Below, in pieces: positions 58,342 through 64,000 of a DNA stretch of 64,000 nt (position 1 is its first letter; each line of letters starts with the position of its first letter). The position numbers and the translations under genes were made by a program. Source of the stretch: Helicoverpa zea (taxonomy: Eukaryota; Arthropoda; Insecta; Lepidoptera; Noctuidae). Location: positions 8,060,001 to 8,124,000 of the forward strand of contig NC_061463.1 in assembly GCF_022581195.2 (NCBI RefSeq). Reading direction: 5' to 3'. The notes under the pieces are model-generated. The model did not search any database. It worked only from the letters and a program-made list of their open reading frames with translations, and had not been told where the DNA came from.

Positions 58342-60027
58342 TCAGTAGAACGACGGGTGCCAGTCCACAGTAGGGTGCAGCGGACCTGATGCTGCCGGCG
58401 CGTTCGTCGCACTGGCGGCTGTCATCGGGCCCAGCGCCAAGCAGTCGAAGCAGTAGTTAGCTCCACTGTTGCTGTCCCAGAACTGTTGGCCCTTGCACAA
58501 GAATCTCACGGCCAGTTCCAACCGCTGTCCCGACGATATCGCCGGAGCGTACAATACAAATTGGAAGCGGTCTGAGAAACCGTCGCACGATCCCTGCACA
58601 TAGGAAGCTTGCAGGTCCGTGTACGTTTTCCACCTGTTCATTGTATAGCGTATGTGTACAGTCTTATGGAAGTCCAGGTTCCGTACGCGCACGGAGCCGC
58701 ACACGGTGACGTGTACGCCGTCGCATACTCGCGCACTTTCAAGGCACACATTTTGCGTTTCGAGTTTATCTGTGATGTCCACTGGTAGTTGGAATAGTGG
58801 AACCAGTGTGAGTGCTCCAAGCCGAGGTGCAGGCCGGGCAGGTGGGGTACTCTGAACATCACACCCAGTGAGGTCGTCATATGCGGATTTTGGTACAACT
58901 GGAATTTCATCCATAAAGGTTTTAACATCCGCAAGATCCAGTCCTAAGACATCCGCAAAACGAACGATCTTTTTACGTCCTGGCGTACCGGGTGGCGTTT
59001 TACCAGTTTTGAGTGAGGAGCAGCGCCGAACACGTTGTGGTCGGTCATCTTCTATTTCTGTTTCTGTTTGTTTTTGATCTTCATCATTACTTTCTGCACT
59101 CAAAATGGACGGCTCGACTTCAGGTGTAGGCAATACTTCGTTTTCTATAGAAACTTCACTGGTTATTATGTGTAACGGTTCAGGCCTATGTTCATTGCGT
59201 GTAACTTTTTCTGTCTCTAAAACTTGTTCTGGGGCTTCTGTCGGCGTTTCCTCATCAAGCGGAATTTCAGCTTCAGCGAGGGATAAGTTTTCCCCGCATT
59301 CTGTTGTGTAGGTTTCGGTGCTTTTCTCATTTTGAAAGTCTTCCTCAAATTCAACAATGTCTGAAGGTTCACTCTTGGCAGATTCGAATTCTGAGTCACT
59401 GTCTAATGTGGCACTTTGAAAGTTAGTTAAACTAAAAGAGTCTGTTTCTAAGGCAGCAATGGGTTTGGCGGCACAGTCGATTTCATCGAAGCTATTTTGA
59501 CGAGCACAACCCTCAAAAGTAATGGCCGAATATAAACGTTTATCTGCGTGTCCATTTTCTCTGGGAATTGGCTGAAGTTTCACTGGTGGAGTGCACTCCG
59601 TATAAAAGGCGGTAGAAAATATGAAACCATTTTTCGTTTTGTCTGGTTGCTGTAATAAAAATTTTGTTTGTTCTTTAGGTTTTTCGGGTTCAGAGTCAAC
59701 GTCGTAAAACGGTTGTTCTTGGCTGTCAGTAGGAGATCTTTCAGGGAAGGCGGGCTCGTACTCATCGACGGGGCTGGAGGGGCTCTCGCACTCGAGCTCG
59801 AAGTCGTAGAAGGTGTCGAGGTCTCGTGTGGCGGTGGAGGTGGTTGCCCGGTGCGGCACGGTGGCGTCGCGCGTCAGCCAGCTGCTCTCGCAGTGGTCGT
59901 CGCTGGCGCCGCCGAGGTTGCTGAGCCGCGAGTGCAGGTCGCGCGCGAACGCCGCGGCACGCCTGCCGCACGACATCGGCAGCAGCGAGGTCAGTCCGCA
60001 CTGCGACCCTGCTCGATCTCCGCTCAT
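58342..60027 (-). CDS. Gbs-76A: Glycogen-targeting regulatory subunit of protein phosphatase 1 (CBM21, PPP1R3-type)
   Basis: Single-exon coding region of 561 codons from the ATG at 60027 to TGA at 58342-58344. An in-frame ATG five codons further up (60042) lies in what looks like intron sequence, TTTCAG/ACGCAG with the exon border at 60033, so the downstream Met is preferred. Numbered from the 60042 Met: the N-terminus has MSCGRRAAAFARDLHSRLSN (23-42); then about 280 residues of acidic, Ser/Thr/Glu/Pro-rich, probably disordered linker; a basic phosphosite-like patch RRCSSLKTG (339-347); the PP1-docking RVxF motif KKIVRFADVLGLDL (357-370); a CBM21 domain about 413-532 with VRVRNLDFHKTVHIRYT and the sugar-binding FWDSNSGANYCF. 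The family brings PP1 to glycogen, where it activates glycogen synthase and inactivates phosphorylase. Assignment to Gbs-76A rather than Gbs-70E rests partly on its position next to pipe. Confidence 0.93.
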   Translation of the reverse strand: MSGDRAGSQCGLTSLLPMSCGRRAAAFARDLHSRLSNLGGASDDHCESSWLTRDATVPHRATTSTATRDLDTFYDFELECESPSSPVDEYEPAFPERSPTDSQEQPFYDVDSEPEKPKEQTKFLLQQPDKTKNGFIFSTAFYTECTPPVKLQPIPRENGHADKRLYSAITFEGCARQNSFDEIDCAAKPIAALETDSFSLTNFQSATLDSDSEFESAKSEPSDIVEFEEDFQNEKSTETYTTECGENLSLAEAEIPLDEETPTEAPEQVLETEKVTRNEHRPEPLHIITSEVSIENEVLPTPEVEPSILSAESNDEDQKQTETEIEDDRPQRVRRCSSLKTGKTPPGTPGRKKIVRFADVLGLDLADVKTFMDEIPVVPKSAYDDLTGCDVQSTPPARPAPRLGALTLVPLFQLPVDITDKLETQNVCLESARVCDGVHVTVCGSVRVRNLDFHKTVHIRYTMNRWKTYTDLQASYVQGSCDGFSDRFQFVLYAPAISSGQRLELAVRFLCKGQQFWDSNSGANYCFDCLALGPMTAASATNAPAASGPLHPTVDWHPSFY

Positions 60028-60033
60028 CTGCGT
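60028..60033 (-). other. 3' splice site just before the Gbs start codon
   Basis: Minus strand reads TTTGTATGTTTCAG then ACGCAGATGAGC, a good acceptor six bases before the Met at 60027. It suggests that a 5' UTR exon lies further up (above 60034, perhaps beyond the window) and that the codons from 60042 to 60028 are not normally translated. Confidence 0.5.
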
Positions 60034-60601
60034 CTGAAACATACAAATTCAACTATTACATATTGAACCGCTTGCAGATTGTTTTCTGGTGAGGAGGCTA
60101 TTTATAATATAAAGGTGACCTAGATGGTTATTTTATTCATTTTGGCACCGACAGAGATCGTAAGAGAGCGAAATAACAGCTGCATACAAAATGCAAGAAT
60201 TCAAAACTTTCAGCCTATTTTGGTACCGAAAGAATTCATTTTCTCCACACCCAGATTTTCTATAAATCTTGTCAACTTATGTGGTCATCAGCTATTTATT
60301 CTTCGCTATCACAAAATGAATGTTGAATGTCAAAAGTGAACGACCTCGATAAGATAATAAAATTACATTGCTTCTCTGTGAGCAGAGGAACCCACGGACA
60401 CATGAATTAGATAGTATAAATGCACAGCTGATGTTCGTACAATTATCCTGCACATCCGATGTAAAATATTTATATGACTAGTCTTAGCCCTCCTAGCAAC
60501 CCTGTAAGATCCGATTTATCTTAATAGTACTTAATCAAATGCTTCAGTGATACAGTAAAAGAATTGCGGATATTTGTATTTGTAGGTGTATATATATTGT
60601 A
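60034..60601. other. Gbs upstream flank or 5' intron
   Basis: AT-rich, non-coding; no element recognised. Confidence 0.45.
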
Positions 60602-60797
60602 CTAGCCGTTTTCCCGCGGTTTCACCCGCGTCCCGTGGTAACTACTGCCCGTACCAGGATATGTACCTATGTTACTCGTGGATAATGTAGCTTTCGAATG
60701 GTGAAAGAATTTTAAAAAACGGTAAAGTAGTTTTTGAGCCTATTCATTACAACCAAACAAACAAACAAAGTTTTCCTCTTTATAATATTAGTATAGA
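60602..60797 (-). mobile_element. Helitron-like non-autonomous element, copy C
   Basis: Reversed copy of the 4067-4266 family: CTAGCCGTTTTCCCGCGGTT at one end, CTTTATAATATTAGTATAGA at the other. Lies in the presumed first intron or upstream region of Gbs. Confidence 0.8.
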
Positions 60798-63070
60798 TAA
60801 GTATAAGTTGTATAAGTATTTGAATGTAGGCTTGGAAAACTGAAAATAAATCAAAGTAACTACTGAAATTCTTCAAAATATTTATGAGAAATCTCAGACA
60901 AAATATTTCCCAAATCATATTTTATTTGGCGCTAGGATCAATCAAAGTGTCACAAATTTTGTGAGATTCAAGGAAAGTGCCACTTTCTTGCAGGTGCGTG
61001 TCAGCTGTAGCACTGTGAAGGTCAGTGGCCGACCTATTTAAGAGACAAGCTAAGTGGGTCGCCTAGCCTTGACCTCCATGCCAGCCAACTCTTGTGACAC
61101 ATGCTGATAAAATCAAACTGCCCAATCAGTTGTAATTGTCATGAACATCTCGTCTTTTAGTGTCGATAATAAATTGACGGGAACGAACAAGTACTCACAA
61201 TGAGGCCACGCGATACAAAATAAAAAAGGGCGGTGAAAGAGGAACTTTAATCATTAATGAGGACGTCGTTGACAATAAGACTACAGTAACCCGATATCTT
61301 GAAGATTTGCCAAGAGAAAATATAACAATAACCTAGAAATCACACATCAATCATTTCATTAATGTTCCAGAATGTCAAAAGGTCAGATAATTCCAGCACA
61401 ACAGCGTCGCTGATGCGGTTTTATTTTGATTTGCTGTAGCGGACGAGCTCGTTTATTACCGCAAACGCTCTGTTTGTTGTCTTCAAAATTGATCTAAATT
61501 AAAATGAGCTGTTGCGAAATTGAATTGAATGCGCGTGACAGTGACGAGAGTGGACATATGATAACAGGCCATTTATCCTGTATACAGACACGGGTACGTA
61601 TGGATTTAGGAAGTTTGATAGCATGTAGTTGAAGATGTTTCGTAATTAGATTCGGGTGCCAAAAGTAACGTCACGGAAGCGGGGGCGACCGAACGAGCAT
61701 CTGGCGATGGCAGTGGTGGCGCAAGTCCGGTTCGATGACGACCGTGATAGTTAATTCTAGCAGCTTTCGGAAGTTACTGAATCAATTTGTTTAGATAAGT
61801 CTGGATGTTGCGGTTCCAAGTTAGGTGTCTAGCACTGCCAAAACAAATATCGCGCGTGTTGATATGACACAAGACGCGCATCATATTTACTGAAATTATG
61901 ATCCGTAGCCAAAAGGAGGCCACTCGATATGACTATACTAAGATGAATTATTATTCATGATGTTTGCGATTTTAATGCGTTGAGTAATAGCAACCTATGA
62001 ATGAACATCGAAATTGGAAGATTACGCATACGATCCACATGTGGTACATTGTAAGGAGGACCGTACTCGTGTCTTTCACAGTTTTCCAGTAAATCTGACA
62101 CCACCAACTATTCTAACATCTTTATCGTCATCATCAAATCAGAGTAAAACGTGTCAACAATTGCAAGAACATTATCCAAATCCCTAATGGCAGCCTCATT
62201 ATTAAGATCTATTTCTGAAGACCCCTAATGCGTAGGATCTGCATATGTGGTGGACACTCGTGTATAGTCACATGAACCCACGTCACTGAGTAAAACGAAC
62301 CGGTACACTTTCGTAGGAGGTACATTTTCAGTTAAATATAGTTCAGTAATGCATCGCGGCATCAGTGGCCAGGCCGCCATTATCCAATCAGGCCGACTCG
62401 GTCACCGCTCCGAGGCTCGCAACCACGCCACTCGTTATTGTTCATAAATAATGGCCGACTCAATTCTCGTAATGTATTATTACTACACGATTTGCGAGAA
62501 ACAATGAAGAGTCTGATGGCGGTCCTGGACTTTGCATGTGAAAGTGGCTTTCAGCCGCTTACGAAACTTCTTCGTCTAACTTTTAGGAAATTCTTTGATT
62601 TTGTTTACATTCGTCCATGTTATGCTCTCGAAACGTGAGTAGAAGTAGAATCGGACCTATTTACCGAAGCCTCTTTCCTGAAAGATAGCAACTGCAATTA
62701 CAAATAGAGGTAGAATGAAGCTCAATAAAGCTCCAATAGGTCCACATTATCTCAAGTGGGTTTTCACAAGTACTAGCACACAATGATAACTAGCCAAGAA
62801 AGTTGATAACAAAGGAGTTATCGAAGAAACAACAAGCTTGTATAAAGAACAGTGTCATGTGTGTGTGTCTGTCTGTTTGTAAACACTGGAAACGTCTTTC
62901 ACAGGTGATTGGCCAAGGTGACTGGATGTAAAGAAAGCACTCATTCATCGTACAATGATAACCTTTTAGTATTACATCTTTATTCTTGACATAATTGTTG
63001 CTGTAAATAGTTTTTGTTGGTCATCAATGATTTTTATAGAATGGTTGATCTCGTTTAACTCAAACTCGAA
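60798..63070. other. Gbs upstream region with promoter-like GC-rich blocks
   Basis: GC-rich blocks at about 61655-61745 and 62340-62440, the latter with a CCAAT-like ATTATCCAATCAGGC. A minus-strand donor-like GTGAGT ends an AT-poor stretch at 61198. These are candidates for the Gbs promoter and 5' UTR exon, but nothing decisive. A GT/CTGT microsatellite lies near 62857-62880. Confidence 0.3.
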
Positions 63071-63200
63071 CTTTTTTATTTAAAATAGGCAATAAAGCTC
63101 TTTTGAAAAGTCAAGCTCGTTGTATGATTAGGTACAAGGATTGGAAACCTCATGGAGAAGAACTGGGAAGAAATTCCATACACTCTTTTCAAAAAATCTA
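63071..63200 (+). mobile_element. retroelement 3'-region fragment (TTTATTTAAAATAGGC type)
   Basis: Diverged parallel copy of 24531-24661: TTTTTTATTTAAAATAGGCA, CTCTTTTGAAAAGTCA, CATGGAGAAGAACTGGGAAG. Confidence 0.55.
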
Positions 63201-64000
63201 AGGTTTAGAATAGTTTTCTTACAGTTATCCTCCTAGTTATCCCCGAGAGAAGCCAATATGATGTATTATAGAATATTAGATTTTAATTCAAGAAGGACTA
63301 AACCTGAAATATATTTACCAGTGGAAATTTTTTATATTGACAGTTGATTGATATTAAAAGTACATAAAGATAAGCTTGTCAGGTGGTAATTTCTTTTATT
63401 GCTTGTTGTAGTCATTACTTTCATATAAACAGTGACATTTTTATATGCTTTTTGATAATTATAATCAAATTAAGTGTATGTAGTTATTCGGTCTTAGGGA
63501 AAATTGACAACGATACGTAGGTATTCAAATTTGAACATCTTCATAACAACAAAACTTGATTTTCTAGTTTCTCTTGAAGCTATTAGCCGTTTTCAAATAT
63601 AGCATTGAAAGTCAAATCATTTCTGTACATATTTGCCAATATCTATACATACGAACGTCCTGTGTGACCTTTCTAAGCTTATTTTATCCAAGACATAATT
63701 GTTTCACCAATTAGCGTCATGTTGCAAATTCATACATACAAAATGCCTACAAAAAAATGTGCTCTATCATAACCTCAGTCAGCATCATTCAGCAAGTTTA
63801 TCAAATGCTTCTTGGAGTCTAGAAAAAACCTCAGGCAATTACTTAATTGAGACGCTAAACAAAACTTGAAGAAAATGGATGTGTCCATAGTCCATACATT
63901 GGCTTCAAACCTTGCCTATCCTTATCCATGTATGTAAATCTTCGTCAATATTGCACTGTAGACCGAGACGAACCACAAGACATACATATTCGCCTGTCGG
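63201..64000. other. non-coding flank
   Basis: AT-rich to the end of the window; nothing recognised. Confidence 0.5.

Noticed and set aside
58164..58412. 82-codon Arg/Pro-rich frame overlapping the end of the Gbs gene
   Set aside because: Shadow frame of GC-rich coding and 3' UTR sequence.
59668..60066. 132-codon plus-strand frame opposite Gbs
   Set aside because: Antisense shadow of the Gbs coding region.
62438..62638. 66-codon frame ending at a donor-like GTGAGT
   Set aside because: No ATG at the frame start, no family resemblance, no acceptor partner.

Overview
The window is a piece of an AT-rich insect nuclear genome, almost certainly a moth or butterfly (Lepidoptera). Three things point there: interrupted genes with consensus GT-AG splice sites and introns of up to 24 kb; a repeat load of lepidopteran type (Helitron elements starting TCTATACTAATATTATAAAG, tRNA-derived SINEs, RTE retrotransposon tails, the CACTTGGCC and GTCAGTCA repeats); and two protein genes of insect type.

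Layout. From about 1 to 55180 the window is dominated by one gene on the + strand, the orthologue of pipe, a Golgi 2-O-sulfotransferase of the heparan sulfate 2-O-sulfotransferase/uronyl 2-sulfotransferase family. Eight coding exons (16795-55179) can be joined in one consistent reading frame to give the last 416 residues of the protein: membrane anchor, stem and the whole catalytic domain. The first coding exon is missing; a phase-compatible candidate ends at base 106. A 24.2-kb intron separates the membrane-anchor exon from the stem exon. The 3' flank has two poly(A) signals near 56126 and 56545.

On the - strand, convergent with pipe and about 1.4 kb away, is an intronless coding region (58342-60027) for a glycogen-targeting regulatory subunit of protein phosphatase 1, with an RVxF PP1-docking motif and a C-terminal CBM21 carbohydrate-binding domain. 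It is called here as the Gbs-76A orthologue. Region 60034-64000 is its upstream flank or first intron. The two genes have no obvious functional link (extracellular-matrix sulfation versus glycogen metabolism). In Drosophila both are recalled to lie in cytological region 76A, so the pairing looks like ancient microsynteny.

The introns and flanks hold a dense set of mobile-element remnants. They include a THAP-bearing P-element-like element with an 8-bp target duplication; a near-perfect palindrome with 153-bp arms; Helitrons in both orientations; two copies of a TTAA-flanked MITE and two other MITEs; two tRNA-derived SINEs; several RTE fragments; a retroposon insertion 18 bp from a pipe splice donor; and a primer-binding-site relic of an LTR retrotransposon. 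No CRISPR array, operon, rRNA gene or functional tRNA gene is visible. No clearly new biological system is evident. The long palindrome and the P-like element are the items most worth following up.
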